Of a stretch of DNA of 64,000 nt, positions 22,801-33,151 are shown in pieces (position 1 is the first letter of the stretch; every line of letters begins with the position of its first letter). The notes beneath the pieces are model-generated. The model had not been told where the DNA came from and made no database searches. It saw only the letters and a list, made by a program, of their open reading frames with translations. This DNA comes from Portulaca oleracea (lineage: Eukaryota > Streptophyta > Magnoliopsida > Caryophyllales > Portulacaceae). The stretch spans positions 25,395,179 to 25,459,178 of the forward strand of contig CM055893.1 of the NCBI GenBank assembly GCA_029582165.1. Direction: 5' to 3'. The position numbers and the translations under genes were made by a program.

Positions 22801-24212
22801 GTGTCAGAGTTAATCATCGAGTTTTTAACAAATTTCCATACAGGAAAGATAGGAGATCGACACCGGGCCCACATCAGAGATCTCTGTACCAGCCGAATGG
22901 TTCCTAATCTGAACTACGATCTGTTTGTCACTCAAGACCGCATCATGGCTAACATTTCTAAGCAGCATGAGGAGCTATACACTAAGATCCAAGCCTTGGT
23001 CTTTGCAAATTCTCTTGAGCAGGAGCAAAAGATCGAGAAGAGGTTCCATGAGCAACAACAACTGATCGATGACATGCTGCAAGCCATAACCAAGATCGAT
23101 GAGAAGCTGGGCCTAAAGACTAAGGGAGATGATGATGTCATAAAAGTCCATGGGTATGAATTTGAGCCCGAACTTGTCAAGACACCTGCAAAGGAAATGT
23201 TAGGGGGCTCAAGGTCGTTCAAAGGGACGTCCAAGGCAGCCTTAGAAGTTCTCAAAATCACTGAAAATCCTACCATCAAGTCCTTGGAACAAAAACTTAA
23301 GAGTCTTACCAGGATGATGAGCACTATTCCAGACTTTGCTGACAAGTACAAAGATGTACCTTTGCCTATCCACCCGGTCATGAAGGAGGCTGACAAAGTT
23401 GAAGTACCCAACATCAAGTTCAAGCCATCTGAAAATCCTACTCACCACATTGAGGAGTTCATGCGACTAGCACCTCTCAATAGGATTGATGTTGACTTGT
23501 ACTCTATAGTATTCCTATCACCTCAAGTCAAGGCTGGCTGGAATGAACTGTTTAAGACCTTTATCAATCACTACAGCCGTATCTAGAAGAAGCAAGCCAC
23601 ATTGGATGACCTAACGACCATGAAGTAGGGGGAAGACGTGTCCTTTCTGGGTTATTTTGAATGATGGGTCACCAAGTTGTCTCACATCAATGAGATTGTA
23701 CCTTTACGACTGCAGCTGACTACTTTTATTAAACAAGGTCTCAAAAGCAGCCTACCCCGTCATTTGGGATACCATGTGACAAAGGACTTTGACTACTTAA
23801 AGGACCATTGTATCTAACTTGTGACTATAATTAATAAGAAGGTCGCCGCCTAAGAGTGGAAGGATTCCAGTTCTGATTGGAGGGCTAATGGTTCGCCCAA
23901 CCACCCTTCTAAGAGCGTTGAGACTAATGTAATTCAATCAGGAATCCAAAGTATGACTTTTACACCCCACTTGACAGCACCTACATCGATGCTTTGGCTC
24001 ACCTCTTAAGGAAAAACTTGATTGAGTTACTTGTACCGAGACTAGAGCCACAAAATGAAGTATCCAAGTTGGGATGACAAGGCATTCTGCAACTACCACA
24101 GGTGTAAGGGACACGACATCGAGAAGAGTTGGACCTTGAAGAATAAGATGGAGGGTATGATCCGGTCGGGTAAATTGCCTTTACCAAAAGCAGCACAAAA
24201 AGCCAACTAGAG
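22801..24212 (+). pseudogene. Tat-lineage gag, decayed
   Basis: The first 261 codons are open, with ELYTKIQALVFANSLEQEQ (helical, coiled-coil-like) and then a capsid-like region (FKPSENPTHHIEEFMRL, WNELFKTFINHYSRI). After the stop at 23584-23586 the similarity continues with more stops: LDDLTTMK, VSFLGYFE, then in another frame FCNYHRCKGHDIEKSWTLKN and MEGMIRSGKLPLPK, the zinc-knuckle-like C-terminal end of Tat gag. A TTTCCATACAG sequence just upstream (22833-22843) is conserved in the downstream copy (TTTCCATGCAG) and may be a splice acceptor. No pol follows. Confidence 0.78.
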
Positions 24213-26167
24213 CAACGACACTCTAAGAGCAATCAATAAGGCAAGGCATTACTGCAGGAAGAGGACTTTGAAGTTAGCTAGGGTCACAATTCTTTGGGCA
24301 TTCTATTTTAGAGTCAGCATTGAGTTGATCTTTAATATGCTTGTCTTTTGAATCCAATAAGATGCATCTGCTTGATTATGATTGTTTGAGAATCTCGTGG
24401 TTGCACTCTTAACTTGAGTTGAAAAGCTCCTTCACTCATTCATTAGCCTTCATATACTCTTCCGTTCATCATGTTTGTCATCCTATGAATCCAGGGTTTA
24501 AAAGAAAGAAAAAAAAATAAAGAGAAAAAACAAGAAGAGAGAAGCCAGTTTGCATTCATCAAGTAGGTTGGGCAAAAGGAGAGAAGACCAAAATCATCAG
24601 TCTCTTGAAAGTGGATATCTCTATGCTCCTAGACGAGTAGCTGAAATAAAATGTGTCTGGGATAGGGGGCTACCATGTCACCACCCACATCAACACCTGT
24701 ACCACTTGTTACATTCCCATTCGCCCACAACATCTATCCCTACGTATCACCTATAGGTCCATCCCAAATTCCTCTTTACCAAATCATCCCTCTTTTCATA
24801 GCTCGTAACAGTCATTGTTAGAATCCTTAGCCTTGACCAATCCGGTCATTCTCTTCAAGACCACTCCCTATCTACCCCAAAGCCAAAAGGTGTGTTGTGA
24901 CTAATATCATCAGAAAGGTGACATGACTCAATCCCAGGAAGAAGAAAGTCGAAAAAAGAGAAAACAAAGAGAGAATTCCTAGTTGGTTCACTAATATGGG
25001 TCGGCATGAGTGGTAGGACACTCATGTTCCTTAACCACTTTGTGTGCGTATGGAAAAACCTGTGCTAGGAGAGTAAACCCCTTTTGGGTCGTCCAAATCT
25101 CGAAGCATGCCAACTAAGAAAAAAAAGAGAAATGAGAAAGCGAAAAAAAGAGAGAAAAAAAAGGAGGGTGAGAAACCGGAGACAGAGCTAATAGTCACGC
25201 ACATCGAAAAACCATTCAGAAACCTTTCAAATTGTTCTCAAGCCTTGCGCCCCAAGTCATCGCTTTGTCATCACACCTTTACATGCATAACCTTTGAGCC
25301 TTCATAGCCGTCCTCAAGCCCATCTCACCAAGCCCTCCTCGAGGCACCAATCCTTTGAAGTTGCACCTGATGAACTACGTCTGACCTGATTCCACATCGG
25401 ATACGTAGGAGAACCTCTTTGAGGCCCGACTGCTACAATTCGTGGAGCATCCTTTGTCACAAAATTTTGGTCTTTGAGGAAAACAATATTAGAGAGACTA
25501 GCTCAGAACCTCAATCTAGGTAAAAGGAGAGAAAGATAACAGGAAAGGCTAGCTCGAAACCCTTAGCTAGGCAAAAGGAGAGTGAGAGAACAAGAGAGGC
25601 TAGCTTGGAATTCAGGGCTAGACAAAAGGAGAGTGAGAGAATAAGAGAGGCTTGCCTGAAAACCCATCAGGGCAGGTTAGGCAAAAGGAGAGTAAACCCT
25701 AGATTTCAAAGTTCTTTCAAATCCCAGCCATCATAATTCCCTAACCTTCCATCTGTCAGTCTTAGACTATCTTCACATCCGAATAGCCAACCAACTTTCC
25801 TCCTATGATACAAATTCATCTCGAGTATTCCATCACCTCTTCTCCTATGAGGTGACCTAACCTTTGCCGACCATCTAGCTTTCGCTGAAACATAGTCATT
25901 TGTCAATCATGACATACCCATATTCTACCTTCAACCCTACATTTTATCATCTCACTTTTCACCAAGTGCCTCATGAACCCCTGTGGCCATCATCTGACTT
26001 ACCTTCTTTTGCCAACCATTTTCATCCTCCCATACCGCTAGTGCTTTTTTGACTTGGTCATTGGGGCAAGTGCCAAATTCGATATTTTGAAGTTCGTTCT
26101 CAGCACATCTGAGTGAGGCCCATTCGTCAAGGACAAGAAATTCAGCCGCATCAATGGCTAATTGCAA
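24213..26167. other. Tat 3' noncoding region
   Basis: No pol and no convincing ORF. It carries GGTTGGGCAAAAGGAGAG-type phrases, a GATACGTAGG phrase at 25398 and the short tandem array below. The ORFs near 25107 and 25952 lack any family signature. Confidence 0.5.
25480..25695. repeat. Tandem array, about four units of ~56-60 bp
   Basis: Each unit has GAGAGGCTAGCT(C/T)G (or close), a short variable stretch and GG(G)CTAG(G/A)CAAAAGGAGAG, followed by an A/G-rich link. It is noncoding. Confidence 0.85.
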
Positions 26168-26188
26168 ATAGCTGATAAGTCGTTTTTA

Positions 26189-28592
26189 GGAAAAATTACA
26201 ATTTGGTACCCCATGTTTTCTGGCAATAATTTTTTGGTACCAAACTTTTCTGTAATAATTTTAAGGTACCCTATGTTTTTATGTAATAATTTATAGGACC
26301 CTACTCCGTCGGACATCATTGAATCATTGAACTGACCGATTTGCCCTTAGCTTTTAGCGCGCATATTACTTGCAATTGCTGTATCCAAACTCTGCAATTT
26401 TTCTCTCTCCATCCAAACTCTCTGCATCTAAAATCGTATTCCCTAACACTCACTCTCTAAATCCCTAAATTCCAAAATCTGAAAGCGTTCGTGAATAGTG
26501 GAAGCATTTGTTCGAGTAGAACCACAAAATCAAGCCGTGGAGATGACTAATAAGTCGACGGATTATCAGTGTTGGTAAGTGTTTCGAATTTGAATCACCA
26601 AATTGTAAACCCTAATTGTGTTATATTAGTTAGAAAATTTTGTTGATTTTTGAACTTCAAAAATGAGTTTGGTTTCGTATTTGTAGGGTTTATTTAGCAC
26701 AATCGATGTTGAATTGAGTTCGAGGTTAATCTGATGTAAATTTGAAATCCATTCAGGGTAAGTTGAATGTCGTGGCGAATTTGGTGGTACACTACAAGGA
26801 CCGCATGTACACGTTGCAGGATGTGTATTTGCATAAGTACGACCAGATCCTGGTTAGGGATGTCGGGAAGAAGCAAGGAAATCGGGGCCCATTTCGAAAA
26901 ATGTGAGTTTTATATGGCATCCCCCAGGTAAAGAAAACCAGAGGTGGCCTTTGGGAGGGATTGTTGATTGGGTTACTTTGGTGTTGCTCTGGAAGGATGT
27001 TAGGCAGAGATGCATTCCATTGTACATTTGTGATTCAACTGACACGGATGTACAAAGGGATGCATCTAGAGATAATCGTGCTATGTCAGTTAAGGTTGAA
27101 AAGGGAGTGAAGATACAAGAAGCAGGGGGTCAACTGAAGGGGGTAAAAAAGAGGGTAAAGAAGGAGGTGAAGAAGGTAAAGAAGGAGGTTAGGAGACCAT
27201 TCACTAGGTCACAAGGGAGGAGCTTGGCAGATGCCATTTGTTTTATTGATGAAGATGAAACAGATGTCAGGGAAGAAGGAAGGAGTCAAGAAGTCAATTT
27301 GAGTGCAGCTGAAGAATGGGTTGACACTTTGATTGTTACCCCTCCACAACCCCAGACAAGGCCACCAAAAATGATTCCTAGAAGACCTGTCACAAGGTCT
27401 CATGTTGTCAGCACACTGGCCAAGCCCATTGGAAGTGTTGAGGTGGGAGTCCATGCTTCTAGCCCAAGGAAGTCCCACGCGTTTGAAGGCCTATTCAAGC
27501 CCAAAGTCAAGCCCACAATCGTAAGGAGGGGTCAAAGTCAAAGTCAAAGTCAAAGGATATTGGTTGTGGTCCCCCATCACCAACAGCATGCCAACAAATG
27601 CTACCTACCCAATGTTCCCAAACCCACAAAGATTCTCCAGTCATTAATCCAGCTGAAGAGAATGCATCACCTAAACCCACCAGTGAATCCAATCCACATA
27701 TAATTTCCAATAGAAGCAAAACCTTGTTCTACACCTTGCCTCCAAGCTCTTCCAAACCACCCAAGGTTCCACATTCAACTACAAAACCATCCCCATCCAA
27801 ATCTAAGCCTTCAACCAGCAAGAGATCCACTGCTACTGGAGCTCAGAAACCAAGCTCATCACAACCTGATTGGGAAGATATTGATGTGTGCCTTTCTGAC
27901 ATAGGCATTTCTGATTGGGGATATTTGGATGTAAGCTCACTGTTGAAACCTAGAGCTGAGTGTGAGGATAAGCGTGACTGGGAATTAGAACCTGATGAAG
28001 TAGCTAATGAAGGGGCCCTGTTTGTTCTACTCAAGAGAATCTTTGTCAGTGAGGAGGATAACAGTGAGGATGATGACTTTGAGGCAGGTGACCAAGTAAG
28101 TGAAGATGATGATGAAACATCTTTGGAGGAGGAAACTTTCAGCACTGATGAAGATGATGATGGGGTAGATCTAGAAGCTCAGAGACAAAGAAGGCAAAGG
28201 CTAAGTGCAGAGATCATTGATGAAGAACAGGATAGCAACCTTCTGGTCAACAAGTTTGCTAGGGCATACAGCAAGGGAACTGTATGGATTAGAGATAGGG
28301 ATAAGAAGGTGAGTTTGAAGCCTGGGCACATTTTCAGTTCCAAAGAGGAGTTGCTAGATGTGTTTAGGGAGTACTGTTTGCAGGAGGGTTTTGCAGTAAA
28401 GAAGGTTAAGCATGAGAAGACTAGATACACAGTGGAATGCAAGGATGACTCTTGCTTTTGGAGGTTTCATGCAAGCCAGTATGCTTGTAGAAACACATGG
28501 ATTGTAAGGTCAATCAAAAGAGGGCATTGTTGTGAAAGGCTAGAGCACAATCCAATGGCTACATCTACTTGGGTTGCTAAATATTTGTTGCC
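26189..28592 (+). mobile_element. Truncated Mutator-like element (MULE) inserted in the solo LTR
   Basis: The left border starts GGAAAAATTACAATTTGGTA followed by repeats of the form AATAATTTTNNGGTACC, resembling MULE terminal repeats. The right terminal repeat is missing: sequence passes from MuDR-domain coding directly into LTR. A clean 8-10 bp target duplication is not visible (TTTTTA on the left, ATTTTATA on the right). Confidence 0.65.
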
Positions 28593-28595
28593 ATA
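26757..28595 (+). pseudogene. MULE transposase N-terminal half (MuDR domain), truncated
   Basis: The coding region begins after an ATTCAG acceptor. A short PB1-like N-terminal part (VVHYKDRMYTLQDVYLHKYD) changes frame near 26890, and another frameshift lies near 27540-27660 at an AAGTCA hexamer repeat. Then comes a long acidic low-complexity linker (EEDNSEDDDFEAGDQ and similar) and the MuDR domain (28240-28590). That domain reads LKPGHIFSSKEELLDVFREY, FAVKKVKHEKTRY, C..C.WR and CCERLEHNPMATSTWVAKY. The catalytic MULE domain and SWIM finger are absent. An upstream ATG exon with a GTAAGT donor (26543-26574) may be the first exon. Confidence 0.8.
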
Positions 28596-28872
28596 TTTTA
28601 TATAGAGTTTTTAGGGCTCAAAACATATCAGTTTCATGCTTTTTGTATCCGATATCTCATATTTTTATGTCAATTTTCGTGATTTATACACTTGTTCGCG
28701 AGTTTGGTATGTTTTACAGGAATTGGTGGAATTATATCAAAAAGCATGAAGAATTGGAGAAGAAATTGCAAAAATCATGGAAAATAAAAAAAGATGTTGA
28801 AGAGAAAGAAATGAAGGATGGAGAACGGCCCAAAATCACACGACCCAAACCCAATTAGGGCGGAAGAACAAG

Positions 28873-29038
28873 GCACAGGCAGCGTTTTAGAAACGCAGCC
28901 CGCGCCTCGTCCAGAAGCATAAAAAAGCGAGCATAACCAAAATGCAGGCCGCGTTTTTCAAGCGCAGCCAGCGCCCTCTCACGGAGATTTGCACTTTTGG
29001 GCAAAACGTAACCAGCGTTTCCAAAATGCAGGCCGCGT
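28873..29038. promoter_or_regulatory. Three pairs of 13-bp dyads in the solo LTR, just upstream of TATA
   Basis: Pairs start at 28873/28893, 28942/28962 and 29006/29026. Boxes such as GCACAGGCAGCGT, ACGCAGCCCGCGC, ATGCAGGCCGCGT, GCGCAGCCAGCGC and ACGTAACCAGCGT share half-sites ACGC...GCGT around five variable bases. The gap inside every pair is exactly 7 nt and pairs are 64-69 bp apart. The array ends 20 bp before a TATAAAA (29059-29065). Its position suggests promoter function; the binding factor is unknown. Confidence 0.8.
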
Positions 29039-29058
29039 TTTGTGCCCTAATCGCGCAT

Positions 29059-29065
29059 TATAAAA
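29059..29065 (+). promoter_or_regulatory. Candidate TATA box of the solo LTR
   Basis: TATAAAA in CGCATTATAAAAGCAC, placed directly after the dyad array, in LTR sense orientation. Confidence 0.6.
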
Positions 29066-30000
29066 GCACTAGTTCGCCGTTCAATTGGAATGATGAACTA
29101 TTGAGAGTTTTATTTCCGCCGTTTAGCCTTAGCGTTTTCACTGTAATTCCTCCCTTCGGGGAGTCGTTGTAGTAGATTAGGAACGAAAGAGGAGGAGAAG
29201 GAGATCGAATCGAGTGACACGAAGAGATCGAATTCGACGACTCGAACGTTCGGTTTAATTTCTATTTACTTTATGTTTCGTTATTTAGATTTTATTATTG
29301 TTTTCCTAGTTTTTATTATTATGAGTGCTTAGATTCCTTGTTTAGGGGATAAACTCGATGTTCTTAAATTAATTTATAGTGTGTAATTTCAGTTTTAGGT
29401 TTTAATACAGTCATTTAATATGGGTGTATTGTATGTCATGGTAATTTGGCAACAGAAAGACAGTTTGAGCATGTACTTGGTTTTAGATTCTCGACAACAG
29501 AACGACAGCTTGAGTCTTGAATTGGATTGCGTAGATTGAATAGGTTTAGAAAATAGTTAGACATAATGATTCTTGCCTAGGGTCAATTTATAATCAGTTC
29601 TTATCTTTGATTAGATTAAATAGTTAGAAATAATGATAGTTTAATCACTGTAACTCACCTAGGATCGAAAGATCGAAGTGATAAGGCTTAGAAAGATTAT
29701 AGACCCCGACACTACTAAAATTCCCTAGAACTAGAATCACCGCTTAATTTGATTGATTGACTAGAGTGGAGTCCCCTGAACGCTTTTAATTACTTGGTTA
29801 AATCCTTTAATTTCCTACTTCCTTAGTTAATTATCTGAACCGTTACCAAAACCTTTTGATCAACCTAGAATCATTTGTAGTGAACTAGTTTAGTGCGTAG
29901 TTGAACACAAGTCCCTGAGAGAGAACGATATTTTTATTACTACACAGACCCGTACACTTGCAGTACACAGACACCTATTAGTTTTAGGTCTGTCAATAGC

Positions 30001-30762
30001 ATCTGACTCAAGAGAAGAGTTCATTTGAACTGGGGGCTCCCCTAACCCTCACATAACCTGCAGCAACGCTCAAGCTATCTCCGCAATGATTCGAGAAAGC
30101 AAGAGGACAAAACAAGTCATCCAGGACAACGCCTTCAAGATCAGGCCTCGTCATAAGCCTTACCTATCTTGCCTTGTCTTGAAATTGCTTGTTGAATTGC
30201 TCTGACACTTAGGGAGTGGTCGTTCTAGTCCTGGTACAGGGGGTTCTTATATTGAGTCACATGCATTGTAAATACTGTCCATGTATAGATTCTCCTATTC
30301 ATTACATTGCATTAAGAGGTCATGAATATAGTCAACAATCGTGCATAAGTACATCTATGTGTAAATATTATGTTTATATTCTGGTTATAATTAAGTTTGT
30401 TCTTGTAGTAGTTTTACTTATTAATTCTTTCTAATAAGTGATTTATGTAGTATTGTACACTAAATCATGCTTAGGGTTCTTGTTAATATTATTTTATGCA
30501 TGAATTAGGATGTTTAATTATCAAGATTAATTCTTGTTTGATTAGTTAAGTATTTACATGTTTTCTTTGATTCTTTGATGTGTTTGTCTTGTTTAATATT
30601 GTGTGTAATCATGCTAAATTGATTTAGATGGGTTAATTATTAAAGTATGATTCTTGATTATTAGTTTAAGTGTTTATATATTCTTTATGATAATTCGGAT
30701 GTCATTTTGTTCATTCTTGTTGCACATATATGATCTAGAAGGAGTATAAAGAATGTTGGGGG
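30001..30762. other. 3' end of the gag-only Tat element, including polypurine tract
   Basis: Noncoding. GAACTGGGGGCTCCC near 30028 is a phrase I associate with Tat 3' regions. The last 14 bases before the LTR, AAGAATGTTGGGGG (30749-30762), are a good polypurine tract. No gene seen. Confidence 0.65.
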
Positions 30763-32463
30763 TGTAGACACCGGGATTTACACCGATATAATCCTGACTT
30801 ATTAGAAGTTGAATAAAATGTTTGGGCCTGATGCCGAGATGGATCAGTGGGCCATGTAAATAATAGATCAGACATTACAATAGAGCGGCCCACTACCAAT
30901 GTCAAAACCCGCACGGGTTTTAAAGTAAAGAAGGCGGCTCAGAATCAAGACAGGCCCAAGGCGCGCCCCGGCCCCAAACGTCAAACCCCGCGCGAGTTAT
31001 CATGTGGCCAAAACGTGTCGTTCAGCGTCCACGTCAGTGATCCGTGTCGAGGTATTACAAAACCCGCCGGGTTTTATCTTAAAAAATCCGGCGCCAAAAT
31101 CACCTTGATCACCCTCCCTTGATATTAGCCCCATATGTTTTTTACCCTAACCTTGAATACGTGATTGCATGTCATGATCATGGGGATGTGCCCCCATGAT
31201 TTTCCCTCCATTTCCCTCCAAATCCCTCACCTCTTCACCTATAAATACCCCCTCCATTCTTCCATTCATATCATCAACTACCACCATCATTATCATCTAA
31301 ATTCTCCCAAAACCCCATCAAACTATCCCTCACAACCCTCATACTCTACTTAAATCTCCCCTCAAAATTCCATACTTCCATCCATTTCATCAACAACTCT
31401 CATAAACTACCACCATCATACTCTCATTCTCACCAACTATCACCATAATTCTACCCTTATTCCATAAACTCTCATCACACTTCTATCATTCTCATTACTC
31501 TCATTACCACAACTCCACCAAAACTATCATCCACATACTACCATCCTAATCCTCTTGCAATCATCCTTCATCCATCAAGTCACCAAGTCAAGGCGAGGTC
31601 AAGATCTTCAAACGGCGCATTCGGACTCCAAAATCAAAGAGGTTCGCTTTTATGTTTTCTTTAATTATTGTTATTTCAATCATGTAACTTGTACTTTAAT
31701 TTCGATTATATGTCCATATTTTATAAACCAAAAATTCCATTTTATCTTGCATGTTAAGAATTTAAACATGCGAAATGTATTAAACTTCTCCCCGCTTTAT
31801 TTCACTTTAATATCGATTTTAGTAAAGTCCGCTTTCTAACGGGCAAATTCAAGAACTTTTATAATTCTTGAATTCTTAACCTTACCCCTGAGCTTAGAAT
31901 CGGGTTTCGTGGACCGGAGTTATTTTTATTATTTTTACGGTTTGTGGGTTACCTTAAATCGACTGGCGACTCTTTATTCTTTTTATAATCCGTTTAAATA
32001 TTTAAAATTAGAATTTATACTAAAATAATTAAGAAATAATTTAAGATCCACCCCTTACCCAATTCAAAATAAAAACGGAGAGATCATGTGTTGGGCTTAA
32101 TAAAACCCGCACGGGTTTCATTATTTCCAACTCATGTTCTCTAGCCCAAGGGAAATGGGCGGCCCGGCCAGGAATTGTCAAAACCCACACGGGTTTTGAC
32201 AGTTCTACCAGCCCGCCTACTTCTTTTTGGGCCTGAATTGGATGTGGGCTGATTTTAAATTACTATTAATATATTTTGGTGTAATTTCAAATATTTAAAC
32301 AAAAAAAACGGATTTGTAAAATAAATAAAATTTCACCATCCCGAAAATGAATTTCATAAAATAAAAATATCCTTATTTAAGGATTCAGCAACCTTAGTCG
32401 GCTCCCAATCACTTAAGTAGCGCATCACGGAGAAAAGCGGTCTCGCTTCCCCAGGATCCTACA
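30763..32463 (+). repeat. Tat-type LTR (1701 bp) shared by two Tat elements
   Basis: Begins TGTAGACACCGGG and ends GGATCCTACA. It has a polypurine tract on its left, as a 3' LTR, and a primer-binding site on its right, as a 5' LTR. A TATA box CTATAAATA lies at 31239-31247. The following 350 bp is a CAT/CCA-rich low-complexity leader. The 18-bp dyad AAAACCCGCACGGGTTTT and variants recur at 30904, 31059, 32102 and 32180. Confidence 0.85.
31239..31247 (+). promoter_or_regulatory. Candidate TATA box of the Tat LTR
   Basis: CTATAAATA followed about 10-30 bp later by CAT-rich DNA suitable as start region. Confidence 0.65.
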
Positions 32464-32466
32464 GAT

Positions 32467-32484
32467 TGGCGACTCCACTGGGGA
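32467..32484 (+). other. Primer-binding site of the downstream Tat element
   Basis: TGGCGACTCCACTGGGGA, three bases after the LTR. It resembles the Arg-tRNA-type primer sites of Tat/Ogre elements. A shorter look-alike (TGGCGACTC) lies inside the LTR at 31964. Confidence 0.75.
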
Positions 32485-33151
32485 CTTAAACTTAAAAAGA
32501 GGGTAAAACTTGAAAAAATCGAATTAAATTGAAATTTTAAAAGGGAGAAGTTGATTTGTTTCGCGATTTTATAATTCTTTTTAGACATTCTTTGCATACC
32601 GGGCCACTAATCGCGTCTTTTGACACGTTAGCACAAAGGCGACGGTTAAGTTATACCTACGTGATTCCCTCGAGAGCGGGTAGGCCACTACTTGTGTGAT
32701 GCACTCTACATCGCCAAGCATTTGGTCTCTCCTCTCCCCGCGTTACACTCAAAGGGCTTCCTTGAAGTTCTATGAGCAATATCTCGCACTCCTTACCTAA
32801 ATGTATGGGGTATGGAGAGGAAAACGTGCGGTAGGCCATGTAATCCAACCATAGAAAAATCCATGAACATAGAACCTTGGTTTAGGGTATCCCTTCATGA
32901 TGTGTGCTATGAGCTATGTGCTACCCCTTCCCTTTTCTTTTTATTTTTAGAGTCGACCCTAGTTTAGAGGTTTTGTTTTAGTCCATCTAAAATTCATCGG
33001 GTTGAGAAAATGATTATTTAATATTTAAAATAATTAACCCAAAAAGCATCATGGTTAGCCCAAGTGGAAGGGCCCATTTATGCTTAAAAGGTGATTATTT
33101 TAATTAACAAATGAAAATTGACTCGCCTTTGATGATACTATATGACCCTTT
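32485..33151 (+). mobile_element. Leader of the downstream Tat element, left of the Athila-1 insertion
   Basis: Noncoding leader collinear with 21888-22160 from ~32872 onward. It is broken at 33151 by Athila-1 and resumes at 55457. No gene. Confidence 0.75.

Larger units (their letters stand above)
26173..29995 (+). mobile_element. Solo LTR of an Athila-2-type element, with a MULE fragment inside
   Basis: Left end TGATAAGTCGTTTT and right end TTTTAGGTCTGTCA match the two ends of the Athila-2 LTR at 56665-58008, in the opposite orientation. The 5-bp target duplication ATAGC is exact (26168-26172 and 29996-30000), and no primer site, internal region or second LTR is present. It is therefore a solo LTR formed by LTR-LTR recombination. 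The LTR is interrupted after about 16 bp by MULE sequence and resumes near 28593 (TTTTATATAGAG). Confidence 0.93.
21888..30762 (+). mobile_element. 5'-truncated Tat/Ogre-type Ty3 element, gag only
   Basis: Starts abruptly at a point matching position ~32872 of the downstream Tat element (GAACCTTGGTTTAGG and following) and parallels it through leader and gag start (22180-23310 against 55470-56600). Gag is followed by long noncoding DNA with no protease, RT, RNase H or integrase. It includes GATACGTAGG (25398) and GAACTGGGGGCTCC (30028), phrases I associate with the 3' noncoding region of Tat-lineage elements. It ends in a purine tract (30749-30762) abutting the LTR at 30763. A solo Athila-type LTR is inserted at 26173. 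Confidence 0.72.

Noticed and set aside
22932..23423. Ser/Cys-rich minus-strand ORF opposite Tat gag
   Set aside because: Mirror of the gag coding strand; no domain, and the plus frame shows clear gag similarity.
27598..28605. Host gene encoding an acidic nuclear protein
   Set aside because: The C-terminal half is a MuDR domain ending in the HNPMATSTW motif of MULE transposases; the acidic linker is common in them.
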